This document shows positions 1 to 9,521 of a stretch of 64,000 bases of DNA, one piece after another; position 1 is the stretch's first letter, and each line of letters starts with the position of its first letter. The translations under genes and the position numbers were made by a program. Source of the stretch: Rhodocyclaceae bacterium (lineage in GTDB: Bacteria > Pseudomonadota > Gammaproteobacteria > Burkholderiales > Rhodocyclaceae). Location: assembly GCA_023150275.1 (NCBI GenBank), contig JAKLLG010000001.1, positions 310,001 through 374,000 on the forward strand, written 5' to 3'. The notes below the pieces were generated by a model. That model saw only the letters and a list, made by a program, of their open reading frames with translations, made no database searches and was not told the origin of the DNA.

Positions 1-40
1 GATGCTGCAGTCTCAGAGGGAACGTTGGAGGAAATTTGTG

Positions 41-364
41 ATGACAGCCAAAGCTAAAACAAGTGGCGCGATCCTCGCGGCTGTTCACGAAACCGCTGAG
101 GATTTGCACCAAGCCGGGTTCATCGACAAGCGCCGCATGCGGCAATACGACGCGCTGTGTCTGACGCCGGTGCCAGAGTATTCGAGCGAAGCGATCAAGG
201 CTGTACGCGAACGCTACAAGATCAGCCAAGCCGTTCTGGCGTCGGTGCTCAACACCAGCCTGTCGACGGTGCGCCAGTGGGAGATCGGCCAAAAGCACCC
301 GAGCGGCCCCTCGGCAAAACTACTCGATCTTCTCGATCGCAAGGGCCTGGAAGCCCTGATCTGA
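41..364 (+). CDS. HigA/NadS-type helix-turn-helix antitoxin-like regulator
   Basis: This 107-residue protein has an N-terminal arm and a C-terminal Cro/C1-like helix-turn-helix (about residues 58-100, around [16 protein letters not shown] and STVRQWEIG). That layout is typical of HigA/NadS antitoxins, whose RelE-like toxin gene normally lies just upstream and would here be outside the window. I chose the ATG at 41 because GGAGG lies 7-12 bases before it; a more upstream ATG at 2 has no visible site. The family would bind its own promoter and neutralise a partner toxin. The partner is not visible, so a solitary regulator is also possible. Confidence 0.7.
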   Translation: MTAKAKTSGAILAAVHETAEDLHQAGFIDKRRMRQYDALCLTPVPEYSSEAIKAVRERYKISQAVLASVLNTSLSTVRQWEIGQKHPSGPSAKLLDLLDRKGLEALI

Positions 365-394
365 TCGACCCCATTTTCAGAAAGTATTCGCATC

Positions 395-1513
395 ATGGCA
401 CCCACGCTAGCCGACATTTCCCCGATCGAGGACATCCTCGCCGACATCCAGGCGGGCCGGATGGTCATCCTCGTCGACGAGGAAGACCGCGAGAACGAAG
501 GCGATCTCGTCATGGCCGCCGAGCACGTCACTGCGGAAGCGATCAACTTCATGGCCAAGTGGGGCCGCGGGCTGATCTGCCTGACGCTCTCCGAGCAGCG
601 CTGCCGCCAGCTCAACCTGCCGCTGATGGTGCGCGACAACAAGACGCCGCACGGCACCGCCTTCACCGTCTCGATCGAAGCCGCGGAGGGCGTCACCACC
701 GGCATCTCGGCCGCCGACCGCGCGCGCACGGTGCAGGCGGCCGTGGCGAAGAACGCAACGCAGCACGACATCGTCCAGCCCGGCCACATCTTCCCGCTGA
801 TGGCGCAGAACGGCGGCGTTCTGGTCCGCGCCGGCCACACCGAGGCCGGCTGCGACCTGGCTGCCTTGACCGGGCACGAGCCGGCGGCGGTGATCTGCGA
901 GATCATGAACGACGACGGCACGATGGCGCGCCTGCCCGAACTGATCGCCTTCGGCCGCCAGCACGGGCTGAAGATCGGCACCATCGCCGACCTCATCCAC
1001 TACCGCGCGAAGTCGGAAACGCTGATCGAACGCGTCGTCTCCAAGCCGGTATCGACCGCGCACGGCGATTTCACGCTGCACGCCTTTGCCGACCGCGTCG
1101 GCGGCACCACGCACCTCGCGCTGGTGAAGGGCGAAATCCGCGCCGACGTGGAGACGCTGGTGCGCGTGCACGAGCCGCTCTCGGTGCTCGACTTCCTCGA
1201 TCCCTCCAGCCGCCGCGCCGCCTTCACGCTCGATCAGGCACAGGCGGCGCTGGCGAGGCACGGCCACGGCGTGATCGTGCTGCTGCACCGCCCGGAGAAC
1301 GGCGCCGATCTGCTCGCGCGGCTGACTGCCGAACCCGACGCCGGTCGCCCGGCGGTGAAGTGGGATCCGCGCATCTTCGGCATCGGCGCGCAGATCCTCA
1401 GGAACCTCGGCGTCGGCCGCATGAAGCTCCTGGCCAGCCCGCGCAAGATTCCCTCAATGACCGGCTTCGACCTCGAAGTCACCGGCTATGCCGCCTCTCC
1501 CTCGGAGCTATGA
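395..1513 (+). CDS. ribB: 3,4-dihydroxy-2-butanone 4-phosphate synthase with degenerate GTP cyclohydrolase II-like domain
   Basis: The 372-residue protein makes dihydroxybutanone phosphate from ribulose 5-phosphate, the four-carbon precursor of riboflavin. The RibB domain fills about residues 8-205, with the acidic loop [10 protein letters not shown] and the motif HTEAGCDLA. Residues 210-365 align in layout with RibA ([19 protein letters not shown]). However, the RVHSEC-type zinc cysteine motif is replaced by [13 protein letters not shown], so GTP cyclohydrolase II activity is not expected. Such RibB proteins with dead RibA tails are known in betaproteobacteria, where a separate ribA gene does the job. 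It abuts ribH with no spacer. No FMN riboswitch fits in the 30 bases upstream. Confidence 0.92.
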   Translation: MAPTLADISPIEDILADIQAGRMVILVDEEDRENEGDLVMAAEHVTAEAINFMAKWGRGLICLTLSEQRCRQLNLPLMVRDNKTPHGTAFTVSIEAAEGVTTGISAADRARTVQAAVAKNATQHDIVQPGHIFPLMAQNGGVLVRAGHTEAGCDLAALTGHEPAAVICEIMNDDGTMARLPELIAFGRQHGLKIGTIADLIHYRAKSETLIERVVSKPVSTAHGDFTLHAFADRVGGTTHLALVKGEIRADVETLVRVHEPLSVLDFLDPSSRRAAFTLDQAQAALARHGHGVIVLLHRPENGADLLARLTAEPDAGRPAVKWDPRIFGIGAQILRNLGVGRMKLLASPRKIPSMTGFDLEVTGYAASPSEL

Positions 1514-1987
1514 ATGTCACGCTTTGAAAACATCCGCGAAATCGACCCCGACCTGAACGGTGCCGGCCTCAAGGTCGGCGTCGTCATGGCCCGCTTCAAC
1601 ATCGATGTCTGCGAAGGGCTGCTGTCGGCCTGCACCGCGGAGCTGAAGAAGCTCGGCGTCGCCGCCGAGGACATCACGATCGCCACCGTGCCCGGCGCGC
1701 TGGAGATTCCGCTGGTGCTGCAGACGATGGCGCAGACGGGCGACTACGACGCGCTGGTCGCGCTCGGCGCCGTTATTCGCGGCGAGACCTACCACTTCGA
1801 GGTGGTCTCGAACGATTCCTGCCGCGCGGTGATGGAAGTGCAGCTCGACACCGGCGTGCCGGTCGCCAACGGCATCCTCACCTGCGAGGACGACGACCAG
1901 GCGCTCGTTCGCATGCAGCAGAAGGGCGCCGACTGCGCGCAGGCGGCGGTCGAGATGGCGAACCTGCTGCGCACGCTGGCTGAATAG
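1514..1987 (+). CDS. ribH: 6,7-dimethyl-8-ribityllumazine synthase
   Basis: This 157-residue protein condenses dihydroxybutanone phosphate with the ribitylaminouracil intermediate to form lumazine, the penultimate step of riboflavin synthesis. Visible family features are VVMARFN near the N terminus, [23 protein letters not shown] with the catalytic-region histidine, and [10 protein letters not shown]. Length and motifs match the icosahedral enzyme family. The ATG immediately follows the ribB stop codon, so the two are almost certainly translated from one message, followed by nusB. Confidence 0.96.
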   Translation: MSRFENIREIDPDLNGAGLKVGVVMARFNIDVCEGLLSACTAELKKLGVAAEDITIATVPGALEIPLVLQTMAQTGDYDALVALGAVIRGETYHFEVVSNDSCRAVMEVQLDTGVPVANGILTCEDDDQALVRMQQKGADCAQAAVEMANLLRTLAE

Positions 1988-2005
1988 CCCGCTCCATTCC
2001 GTTCG

Positions 2006-2036
2006 TCCCGAGTAGCCCGCAGGGCGTATCGAGGGA
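2006..2036. repeat. Short imperfect palindromic intergenic element between ribH and nusB
   Basis: The 66-base gap between ribH and nusB holds an imperfect palindrome: TCCCGAGTAGCCC, a GCA loop, and GGGCGTATCGAGGGA. Similar GTAGCCCGCAGGGCGTATCGA-type strings are, from general memory, dispersed between genes in this bacterial group, but only one copy is visible here. It could fold in the operon mRNA; there is no T-tract, so it is not a normal terminator. Confidence 0.4.
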
Positions 2037-2053
2037 TCACTGAAAGAACCGAC

Positions 2054-2548
2054 ATGACCGATTCCACCCAAAAACCCGTGAAGAAGGCAGGCGGCAAGCC
2101 GGCTTCCGGCGCCAGCAAGTCCCCGCGCCGCCGCGCCCGCGAATTCGCGCTGCAGGGCCTCTACCAGTGGCGCATCGGCGGCGCCGACGAGGCGGCGATC
2201 GAGGCGCACGTGCAGGAGATCGCCGGTTTCGACAAGGCCGATCGCAATTTCTATCAGGCGCTGCTGCGTGGCGTGCTCAAGCAGCGCGTAGACCTCGCCG
2301 AAGCGATCGCGCCCTACCTCGACCGCAAATTCGACGAACTGTCGCCGATCGAGGCCAGCATCCTGCTGCTCGGCGGCTACGAACTGCAGGCGCATCCGGA
2401 AACGCCGTACCGGGTCATCATCAACGAGGCGATCGAACTGGCCAAATCCTATGGCGGCACCGACGGCCACAAGTATGTAAACGGCGTCCTCGACAAGCTT
2501 GCGGCGAAGCTCAGGCCGGTTGAAGTCGAGGCGCGCAACAAGCGTTGA
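2054..2548 (+). CDS. nusB: Transcription antitermination factor NusB
   Basis: The 164-residue protein binds boxA RNA with NusE (S10) and supports antitermination of rRNA operons. After a basic, low-complexity N-terminal tail of about 25 residues comes the all-helical NusB fold: RRRAREFALQGLYQW, the LSPIEASILLLGGYEL helix, the VIINEAIELAKSYGG segment and a final helix at KYVNGVLDKLA. Position after ribH is the usual betaproteobacterial arrangement. The next expected gene, thiL, is displaced by a mazEF-type pair. Confidence 0.96.
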   Translation: MTDSTQKPVKKAGGKPASGASKSPRRRAREFALQGLYQWRIGGADEAAIEAHVQEIAGFDKADRNFYQALLRGVLKQRVDLAEAIAPYLDRKFDELSPIEASILLLGGYELQAHPETPYRVIINEAIELAKSYGGTDGHKYVNGVLDKLAAKLRPVEVEARNKR

Positions 2549-2565
2549 TCGTGATGCATTCTTCT

Positions 2566-2607
2566 GTTGCATGTAACGACCAGACACACTAACCTGTTAC
2601 ATGTAAC
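2566..2607 (+). promoter_or_regulatory. Paired palindromic operators upstream of the mazEF-type pair
   Basis: Two 12-base sites lie 30 bases apart start to start, on about the same helix face: GTTGCATGTAAC at 2566-2577 and the perfect palindrome GTTACATGTAAC at 2596-2607. The second ends 13 bases before the antitoxin ATG. Paired palindromes at this position are typical of binding sites for type II antitoxin or toxin-antitoxin complexes, so autorepression is the likely role. The site pairing is seen directly; the function is inferred. Confidence 0.6.
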
Positions 2608-2620
2608 CAAGGAGATTGCG

Positions 2621-2833
2621 ATGGCCACCCCTGTTTCCAACCGTGTCCAGAAGCGGCGCGATGCTTTGCGCGCAGCCGGCTTGCGCCCGGTGCAACTGTG
2701 GGTGCCGGATACTCGGCAGGCATCATTTGCGGCGGAGTGCCGTCGCCAATCCGCGCTCTTGGCCAACTGCGCCAGTGAGCGCGATACCCAAGCCTGGGTC
2801 GAACAGGTCGCCGACCTTTCGGGTTGGGAATGA
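2621..2833 (+). CDS. MazE-like antitoxin (DUF3018 family)
   Basis: This 70-residue protein has the DUF3018 pattern: a basic N terminus (NRVQKRRDALRAAGLRP), then VQLWVPDTR, an FAAECRRQS helix and an acidic C-terminal tail ending LSGWE. Proteins of this family sit upstream of MazF-type toxins and act as their antitoxins. The ATG at 2621 is preceded by AAGGAG at 2609-2614. Its TGA overlaps the start of the next gene (ATGA), so the pair is translationally coupled. It interrupts an otherwise conserved nusB-thiL junction, which suggests acquisition. Confidence 0.8.
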   Translation: MATPVSNRVQKRRDALRAAGLRPVQLWVPDTRQASFAAECRRQSALLANCASERDTQAWVEQVADLSGWE

Positions 2834-3156
2834 AGCGCGGCGATCTCGTGACTGTCGCTCTGCAGGGCGATTTAGGCAAACCTCGCCCGGCGCTGGTGGT
2901 TCAGTCCGATTTCTTCGCTAGCCACCCCTCGGTAACCGTACTTCCCGTCACCAGCGAATTGCGCGAGACGCCGCTCTTTCGCGTCACCGTCCAGCCGAGC
3001 GAAACCAACGGTCTGCAGAAAATTTCGCAGGTCATGGTTGATAAATGCGTGACGGTCGCCCGCGAACGTGTCGGCAGCAGCTTTGGGCGGCTCGACGCAG
3101 CGCGGATGCTCGAAATCGAGCGTTGCCTTGCGGTGTTTCTTGGAATTGCGAAATAA
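2830..3156 (+). CDS. MazF-family endoribonuclease toxin
   Basis: The 108-residue protein begins MKRGDLVTVAL and shows the MazF/PemK SH3-like barrel signatures KPRPALVVQSDFF, TVLPVTSEL and the later VMVDKCVTVARERVG strand. Family members cut single-stranded mRNA at short motifs. I start it at the ATG that overlaps the antitoxin stop rather than the TTG six bases upstream. It ends four bases before thiL, so it is embedded in a housekeeping operon and transcribed with it. Confidence 0.85.
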   Translation: MKRGDLVTVALQGDLGKPRPALVVQSDFFASHPSVTVLPVTSELRETPLFRVTVQPSETNGLQKISQVMVDKCVTVARERVGSSFGRLDAARMLEIERCLAVFLGIAK

Positions 3157-3160
3157 GGCC

Positions 3161-4147
3161 ATGCCCTCCGCAGTCTCCGAATTCGAACTGATCGCGCGCT
3201 ACTTCGTCCGCGCCACCCCCGCCGCTGCTTCCGGCACGATTCTCGGCCCCGGCGACGACTGCGCGCTCATTGCGCCGTCGCCCGGCAGGGAACTGGCGAT
3301 CACCACCGACATGCTGGTCGAGGGCACGCACTTCCTGCCCGCCACCGACCCCGCCCAGCTCGGCTGGAAGACGCTGGCGGTCAATCTCTCCGACCTTGCC
3401 GCGATGGGCGCGGAACCGAAATGGGTGCTGCTCGCCGGTTCCCTGCCAAATGGCGACGAGAACTGGATCGCCGCCTTCGCCGACGGCTTCTTCAAGTGCG
3501 CGCAGCGCTACGGCGCCGAACTGATCGGCGGCGACACCACGCGCGGGCCGCGCAACCTGTGCGTCACCGCGATCGGCGAACTGCCGGCAGGGCAGGCGCT
3601 GCGCCGCGACGGGGCGCAGGCCGACGACGACATCTGGATCTCCGGCCAGCCCGGTCTTGCCGCGCTCGGACTCGCCCATCTGCAAGCGAAGATCGAACTT
3701 CCGGAAGCGCTCGCGAAGCGTTGCGTGACGGCCTTGCAGCGCCCGCTGCCGCGCGTCGAGCTCGGCCGCAAGCTGCGCGGCCTGGCATCAGCGGCGATCG
3801 ACGTATCCGACGGCCTGCTCGCCGACCTCGGCCATATCCTCGAACGCTCCGGCCTCGCTGCCAGGCTGAACGAAGGCCAGTTTCCGCTGCTGCCGGCGGG
3901 CTGCGATCCGAAGCTCGCGCGCGAAGCCCAACTCGGCGGCGGCGACGACTACGAACTCTGTTTCACGACGCCGCTCTTCGCACGGCAGCAAGTGGTCATG
4001 CTCGCCGCCGAACTCGACCTACCGCTCTGGCGCATCGGCTACACCGTCGCCGCCGGCGAAGCGCAGCCGGCCGGCGACATCCTGCTCGGCGATGCCGACG
4101 GCAAGCCGCTGCCACTTCCGAAGAAAGGCTTCGACCACTTTGGCTAG
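3161..4147 (+). CDS. thiL: Thiamine-monophosphate kinase
   Basis: This 328-residue enzyme phosphorylates thiamine monophosphate to thiamine pyrophosphate. It starts SEFELIARYF and shows the ThiL/PurM fold motifs GPGDDCALI, TTDMLVEGTHF, LAVNLSDLAAMGAEP, GGDTTRGP, AIDVSDGLLADLGH and GGGDDYELCF, which carry the aspartates that bind Mg-ATP. The ATG at 3161 was chosen because family members begin just before this EFELI segment. The 3' end overlaps the likely TTG start of pgpA. Confidence 0.95.
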   Translation: MPSAVSEFELIARYFVRATPAAASGTILGPGDDCALIAPSPGRELAITTDMLVEGTHFLPATDPAQLGWKTLAVNLSDLAAMGAEPKWVLLAGSLPNGDENWIAAFADGFFKCAQRYGAELIGGDTTRGPRNLCVTAIGELPAGQALRRDGAQADDDIWISGQPGLAALGLAHLQAKIELPEALAKRCVTALQRPLPRVELGRKLRGLASAAIDVSDGLLADLGHILERSGLAARLNEGQFPLLPAGCDPKLAREAQLGGGDDYELCFTTPLFARQQVVMLAAELDLPLWRIGYTVAAGEAQPAGDILLGDADGKPLPLPKKGFDHFG

Positions 4148-4628
4148 ATCGACCCCGCCGCCGCTGGCCTTCCTTCTCAAGCACCCGGCCCACCTGATCG
4201 CCTGCGGCTTCGGCAGCGGTCTCTCGCCGTGGGCGCCGGGCACCGTCGGCACGCTCTTCGCGCTGTTCTCGTATCCGCTGCTCCGCCCCTGGTTCGACGA
4301 CCTCGGTTTCGCGCTCTTTCTGCTCGTCGGCTACGTCGGCGGCGTTCTCGCCTGCCAGCGCACCGGCCAGGCCCTCGGCGAACCGGACCACGGCAGCATC
4401 GTCTGGGACGAGATCGTCCCTTTCTGGTTCGTGCTGTTCATGGCCCCGGAAGGCTGGCTGTGGAGCCTCACCGCCTTCTGCCTGTTCCGCTTCTTCGACA
4501 TCACCAAACCGCCGCCCGTGTGCCACTTCGACCGCATCAAGAACGGCTTCGGGGTGATGACTGACGATGTGTTTGCGGCGGTGTATGCGGTGCAGTGTCT
4601 GGCGCTGCTGAAATTTGTGCTGAGCTGA
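4140..4628 (+). CDS. pgpA: Phosphatidylglycerophosphatase A
   Basis: This 162-residue inner-membrane protein dephosphorylates phosphatidylglycerophosphate to phosphatidylglycerol. PgpA features are the HPAHLIACGFGSGLSPWAPGTVGT region, the motif SIVWDEIVPFW with acidic metal ligands, and FRFFDITKPPPVCHFDRI, with hydrophobic helices between them. The proposed start is a TTG at 4140 inside the thiL stop region, because homologues begin about ten residues before the AFLLKHPAH segment; the in-frame ATG at 4092 would overlap thiL by 56 bases. Its TGA overlaps the ATG of pncC. Confidence 0.85.
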   Translation: MARSTPPPLAFLLKHPAHLIACGFGSGLSPWAPGTVGTLFALFSYPLLRPWFDDLGFALFLLVGYVGGVLACQRTGQALGEPDHGSIVWDEIVPFWFVLFMAPEGWLWSLTAFCLFRFFDITKPPPVCHFDRIKNGFGVMTDDVFAAVYAVQCLALLKFVLS

Positions 4629-5125
4629 TGAACAATATTCTTGAATCGCTTGCCGCCGAGCTCGGCGCCCGCCTTCTCGAACGCGGGGAAGTACTCGCTA
4701 CCGCTGAATCCTGCACCGGCGGCTGGGTCTCACAGGTTCTTACCGCCATTGCCGGCAGCTCGAACTGGTTCGACTGCGGCTTCGTCACCTATTCCAATAC
4801 CGCCAAGGCCGACATGCTTGGCGTCAGCAAGAAGACCATCGTCCGCCACGGCGCTGTCAGCGAGCCGGTGGTCATCGAGATGGCAACCGGCGCCCTGCAG
4901 CGCAGCCGGGCGCAGTGGGCACTCGCCATTTCGGGCGTCGCCGGCCCTGCTGGCGGAACGCCGGAAAAGCCGGTTGGCACCGTCTGCTTTGCCTGGGCCG
5001 GGCCAGAAGGCATGGCCGTGAGCGAGACCTGTCACTTTGCCGGCGATCGCGAACAGGTGCGCCGTGCTGCGGTCGAGCACGCCTTGCGCGGCCTGCTTGG
5101 CTGCCTCGGGCCGATGCTGGCCTGA
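4628..5125 (+). CDS. pncC: Nicotinamide-nucleotide amidohydrolase (CinA C-terminal domain, PncC)
   Basis: The 165-residue protein is a stand-alone CinA C-terminal domain that deamidates nicotinamide mononucleotide in pyridine nucleotide salvage. The family motifs [31 protein letters not shown] and [19 protein letters not shown] are all present. The ATG overlaps the pgpA stop (ATGA), which supports translational coupling at the end of the ribB-to-pncC operon. The gap to recA carries the recA control region. Confidence 0.93.
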   Translation: MNNILESLAAELGARLLERGEVLATAESCTGGWVSQVLTAIAGSSNWFDCGFVTYSNTAKADMLGVSKKTIVRHGAVSEPVVIEMATGALQRSRAQWALAISGVAGPAGGTPEKPVGTVCFAWAGPEGMAVSETCHFAGDREQVRRAAVEHALRGLLGCLGPMLA

Positions 5126-5182
5126 AACTTTCCTTCTCATCACTGACAGGTCTCGCAGCGCCCTGACAACTATAGGATCGTC

Positions 5183-5209
5183 GTTTTCGCTTGTGACACA
5201 AGCGAAAAC
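5183..5209. repeat. Perfect 12-bp inverted repeat upstream of recA
   Basis: GTTTTCGCTTGT at 5183-5194 and ACAAGCGAAAAC at 5198-5209 are exact reverse complements with a 3-base GAC centre. The repeat ends four bases before the proposed -35 element of recA and 58 bases after pncC. It has no following T-tract and an AT-rich stem base, so it fits an operator or boundary hairpin better than a canonical terminator. Its function is unknown. Confidence 0.6.
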
Positions 5210-5212
5210 AGA

Positions 5213-5240
5213 TGGACATTGTATTTTACCTGTATATAAT
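5213..5240 (+). promoter_or_regulatory. Sigma-70 promoter of recA
   Basis: A -35 hexamer TGGACA (5213-5218) and a perfect -10 hexamer TATAAT (5235-5240) are separated by 16 bases. They lie about 75 bases upstream of the recA ATG and just after the 12-bp inverted repeat. The LexA-like box overlaps the -10 element, as expected for an SOS-repressed promoter. Confidence 0.65.
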
Positions 5241-5245
5241 CACAT
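5230..5245 (+). promoter_or_regulatory. LexA (SOS) box overlapping the recA -10 element
   Basis: The sequence CTGTATATAATCACAT matches the CTGT-N8-ACAG LexA consensus of gamma- and betaproteobacteria in all but the last base. It covers the TATAAT hexamer of the recA promoter, so LexA bound here would block RNA polymerase. LexA control of recA is established for the family; this exact site is inferred. Confidence 0.6.
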
Positions 5246-5312
5246 GCACGCTCTGCGAAACGGTGGCAGTACATATCGCAAAGCCCCTAACCACAGGCAT
5301 TCAGGAGCAATC

Positions 5313-6335
<1,023 letters not shown>

Positions 6336-6339
6336 GATC

Positions 6340-6786
6340 GTGGAAACGCTGCGCCAGCGCGCCCTGCGTCTGCTGGCGCAGCGCGATCACGCGCGCGCCG
6401 AGCTGAAGAAGAAGCTCGCCGCGCACGCAGAATCCGAAGACCAACTCGAAGCCCTGCTTGATGATCTTGCCGGGCGCAGGCTGCTTTCCGATAGCCGCTA
6501 TGCCGAGATGCGCGTCGCGTCGCGCGGCGCCCGCTACGGCAATGCACGCCTTGCACAGGAACTGCGGGCCCAGGGTGTCGCCGCTGACGAAGCCGCCGCC
6601 GCGATCGCCGGCGCGGGTGACGAAATGCTGCGCGCGCACGGGATTTGGCTGCGGAAGTTCGGTACACTGCCAACCGAGGCCTCTGAACGTGCCCGGCAAA
6701 CGCGCTATTTGTTGAATCGCGGCTTTTCCGGCGAAACGGTTCGCCGGATATTGCGCGGCGAGGGAGGCGACCCAGAGAACCAATAA
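6340..6786 (+). CDS. recX: Regulatory protein RecX
   Basis: The 148-residue protein belongs to the RecX family, which caps RecA filaments and limits RecA activity. It shows the three-helix RecX repeats: [20 protein letters not shown], then [19 protein letters not shown] and [14 protein letters not shown], and a late [22 protein letters not shown]. The start is a GTG four bases after the recA stop, the usual coupled arrangement. It lies eleven bases before lptB. Confidence 0.88.
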   Translation: METLRQRALRLLAQRDHARAELKKKLAAHAESEDQLEALLDDLAGRRLLSDSRYAEMRVASRGARYGNARLAQELRAQGVAADEAAAAIAGAGDEMLRAHGIWLRKFGTLPTEASERARQTRYLLNRGFSGETVRRILRGEGGDPENQ

Positions 6787-6797
6787 CGCGCAGACCC

Positions 6798-7562
6798 ATG
6801 TCCGAACAACAAGAAATCGACTTCAGCGCCACCGGCGCACGCAGCACCCTGACCGCTCACAACCTGAACAAGCGCTACAAGAAGCGCACCGTCGTTCATG
6901 ACGTTTCGTTCGACGTGAACAGCGGCGAGGTCGTCGGTCTGCTCGGCCCGAACGGTGCGGGGAAGACAACCACGTTCTACATGATTGTCGGCCTCGTCGC
7001 CTCGGATGGCGGCGAGGTCAACATTGACGACACCCGGATCACCCATTTCCCGATCCACAAACGGGCGCGCATGGGCGTCTCCTATCTCCCGCAGGAAGCC
7101 TCAGTCTTTCGCAAGCTGACCGTGGCCGAGAACATCAAGGCGGTACTGGAACTGCAAAAGCTTTCGCGCGACGAGGTGCATAGTGCGCTGGAGACCCTGT
7201 TGCTTGATCTGCACATCGCCCACATCCGCGACAATGGCGCAGCCTCGCTCTCGGGCGGCGAGCGCCGCCGCGTCGAAATCGCGCGCGCACTGGCAACCCG
7301 CCCGCGCTTCATCCTGCTCGACGAACCCTTCGCTGGCGTCGACCCGATCGCCGTGCTGGAAATCCAGAAGATCATCCGCTTCCTGAAGGAGCGCAACATC
7401 GGCGTTCTCATTACCGACCACAACGTGCGCGAAACGCTGGGCATCTGCGATCGCGCCTACATCATCAACGAAGGTTCGGTACTGGCGTCCGGGCGACCGG
7501 ACGAAATCATCTATAATGAAGACGTAAGAAAAGTGTATCTGGGCGAGAACTTCCGCCTCTGA
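6798..7562 (+). CDS. lptB: LPS export ABC transporter ATP-binding protein
   Basis: This 254-residue cytoplasmic ATPase powers the LptB2FG complex that extracts lipopolysaccharide from the inner membrane. It shows Walker [10 protein letters not shown], the Q-loop region [14 protein letters not shown], the signature [13 protein letters not shown], Walker [14 protein letters not shown] and the H-loop ITDHNVRET. The N terminus carries a roughly 20-residue extension before the [13 protein letters not shown] segment. In most relatives lptC and lptA directly precede it; here recA-recX do, so those partners are elsewhere. Confidence 0.96.
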   Translation: MSEQQEIDFSATGARSTLTAHNLNKRYKKRTVVHDVSFDVNSGEVVGLLGPNGAGKTTTFYMIVGLVASDGGEVNIDDTRITHFPIHKRARMGVSYLPQEASVFRKLTVAENIKAVLELQKLSRDEVHSALETLLLDLHIAHIRDNGAASLSGGERRRVEIARALATRPRFILLDEPFAGVDPIAVLEIQKIIRFLKERNIGVLITDHNVRETLGICDRAYIINEGSVLASGRPDEIIYNEDVRKVYLGENFRL

Positions 7563-7600
7563 CCCGAACACGCCGATCCTGAACCGGCCCCGCGCCGCGC

Positions 7601-9064
7601 ATGAAACCCACCCTCCAGCTCAAGCTTTCGCAGCACCTCGCGCTGACACCGCAATTGCAGCAGTCGATCCGTCTGTTGCAATTGTCTACGCTTGAGCTCA
7701 ATCAGGAGCTTGAGAAGTTCCTGCTCGAAAATCCCCTGCTTGAACGCGAGGACGACGACGGTTACGCCGCAGCCCCGGTCACCGCATCGGGCAGTGAACA
7801 GCGCACCGGTGAAAATGAAGGCGACGACAGCCGCCACGATTCGGATAACGAGGCCAAGGAGCGGGAAGAGTCACCGTCGGCAACCGACGACGAGGGCTGG
7901 CCGGGCGATGGCAGCTATGCCGGCAGCGGCAATAGCGGCCAGCGCGACGATGACGATGGTGACTACCAGGACATCCAGGCGGCCACCACCACGCTTGCCG
8001 ATCACCTGCTCTGGCAGCTTGGCCTGACGCCGCTGCCGAACCGCGACCGAACGCTGGTGCGCGTGCTGATCGAGGCGCTCGACGACGACGGCTACCTGAC
8101 ACAATCGCTGGAAGAACTCGCCGAAATTCTCCCCGACGAGCTCGAAATCGAGCCGGAAGAGTTGCAGATTGCCTTGAAGCATTTGCAGCATTTCGAACCG
8201 ACCGGCGTCGGCGCGCGCAGCGCCCAGGAATGTCTGGCCCTGCAACTCACCCCCCTCCCGGCGGACGCCGTGCGTGATCTGGCGCTGACGATCGTGCGCC
8301 AGCACCTTGAACTGCTCGCCGCGCGTGATTTCGTCAAGCTCAAGAAACTCACCGGCTGCGACGACGAGGCGCTACGCACCGCGCATGCACTGATCAAGAG
8401 CCTGAATCCACGCCCTGGCGCCCAGTTCACGCCGCTCGACGCGCGCTACATCACGCCCGACGTGATCGTGAAAAAAGTACGCAACCAGTGGGTCGCCAGC
8501 ATCAACCCGGATGCCTACCCGCGGCTGCGCATCAACCGGCTCTACGCGCAGATGCTGGCCGGCCACCGTCGCGCCGAGCAAGGCGGGCTTTCCGGCCAGC
8601 TGCAGGAAGCACGCTGGCTGATCAAGAACGTGCAGCAGCGCTTCGACACGATCCTGCGTGTTTCGCAGAGCATTGTTGACCGCCAGCGCCAGTTCTTCGA
8701 ACATGGCGAGGTGGCCATGCGACCTTTGGTGCTGCGCGAGATCGCCGACATCCTCGGTCTGCATGAATCCACGGTGTCGCGCGTGACGACGCAGAAGTAC
8801 ATGGCAACGCCGCGCGGCATCTTCGAATTGAAGTATTTTTTCGGCAGTCACGTCGCCACCGATACCGGCGGCGCCTGCTCGGCAACCGCCATCCGCGCGC
8901 TTATCAAGCAGCTGGTGAGTGCCGAGGACCCGAAAAAACCGTTGTCTGACAGTCAGATAGCGGACATCCTTGGCCAGCAGGGTATCGTGGTGGCGCGACG
9001 CACGATCGCCAAGTATCGTGAAGCGCTCAACATCCCGCCGGTCAATCTACGCAAGAGCCTGTGA
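7601..9064 (+). CDS. rpoN: RNA polymerase sigma-54 factor
   Basis: The 487-residue protein directs transcription from -24/-12 promoters with AAA+ activators. The N-terminal glutamine-rich activator region ([20 protein letters not shown]) is followed by an acidic low-complexity linker (about residues 55-125), the core-binding domain, the HTH around [16 protein letters not shown] and the C-terminal RpoN box [12 protein letters not shown]. Length is normal. The order lptB-rpoN-hpf-ptsN-hprK is the conserved proteobacterial nitrogen-PTS neighbourhood. Confidence 0.97.
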   Translation: MKPTLQLKLSQHLALTPQLQQSIRLLQLSTLELNQELEKFLLENPLLEREDDDGYAAAPVTASGSEQRTGENEGDDSRHDSDNEAKEREESPSATDDEGWPGDGSYAGSGNSGQRDDDDGDYQDIQAATTTLADHLLWQLGLTPLPNRDRTLVRVLIEALDDDGYLTQSLEELAEILPDELEIEPEELQIALKHLQHFEPTGVGARSAQECLALQLTPLPADAVRDLALTIVRQHLELLAARDFVKLKKLTGCDDEALRTAHALIKSLNPRPGAQFTPLDARYITPDVIVKKVRNQWVASINPDAYPRLRINRLYAQMLAGHRRAEQGGLSGQLQEARWLIKNVQQRFDTILRVSQSIVDRQRQFFEHGEVAMRPLVLREIADILGLHESTVSRVTTQKYMATPRGIFELKYFFGSHVATDTGGACSATAIRALIKQLVSAEDPKKPLSDSQIADILGQQGIVVARRTIAKYREALNIPPVNLRKSL

Positions 9065-9077
9065 AAGGAGCTACACC

Positions 9078-9407
9078 ATGAACCTGCAGATCAGTGGACA
9101 CCACCTCGAAGTCACGCCGGCGATCCGCGAATACGTCACGGCCAAACTCGAGCGCGTCACGCGACATTTCGATCATGTGATCGACGTAAACGTGATCCTG
9201 TCCGTGGAGAAACTGAAGCAGAAGGCCGAAGTCACGGTGCATGTCCGTGGCAAGGACATCTTCGTCGAAGCCGATGACAGTGACCTCTACGCCGCCATCG
9301 ACAGCCTGGTCGACAAGCTCGACCGGCAGGTACAGAAGTACAAACAGAAGGTCCAGGACCATCACCGCAGCGACAAGGTTGCCGCCCGCAGCCTGACCGC
9401 GGAGTAA
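9078..9407 (+). CDS. hpf: Ribosome hibernation promoting factor, short form
   Basis: This 109-residue HPF/RaiA-family protein binds the 30S decoding region and stabilises inactive ribosomes. It starts [20 protein letters not shown] and shows the [19 protein letters not shown] and [22 protein letters not shown] strands and a basic C-terminal helix ([15 protein letters not shown]). It is the short form without a dimerisation tail. The ATG is preceded by AAAGGAG. Its place directly after rpoN is conserved. Confidence 0.95.
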   Translation: MNLQISGHHLEVTPAIREYVTAKLERVTRHFDHVIDVNVILSVEKLKQKAEVTVHVRGKDIFVEADDSDLYAAIDSLVDKLDRQVQKYKQKVQDHHRSDKVAARSLTAE

Positions 9408-9415
9408 GATGCGCC

Positions 9416-9446
9416 GGAAGGTGGCGGCTTGCCGGTCGCCACTTCC
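9416..9446 (+). other. Hairpin between hpf and ptsN
   Basis: GGAAGGTGGCG (9416-9426) can pair with CGCCACTTCC (9437-9446), with one bulged G and a 10-base loop, in the 114-base hpf-ptsN gap. No strong T-tract follows, so partial attenuation or mRNA processing is more plausible than full termination. Confidence 0.35.
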
Positions 9447-9521
9447 GCCGCCATCCGCGTATACTGCCTTTCTCTTCAAACCAGAGTCCGTCACATCAAG
9501 CCCTCGGGGCACGACTGCAGC

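Noticed and set aside
365..394. FMN riboswitch before ribB
   Set aside because: Only 30 bases separate the upstream gene from ribB, far too short for the aptamer, and no RFN motif is seen.
157..1527. Plus-strand frame overlapping ribB in another register
   Set aside because: It is an arginine-rich shadow without homology-like motifs, and ribB in the correct frame explains the region.
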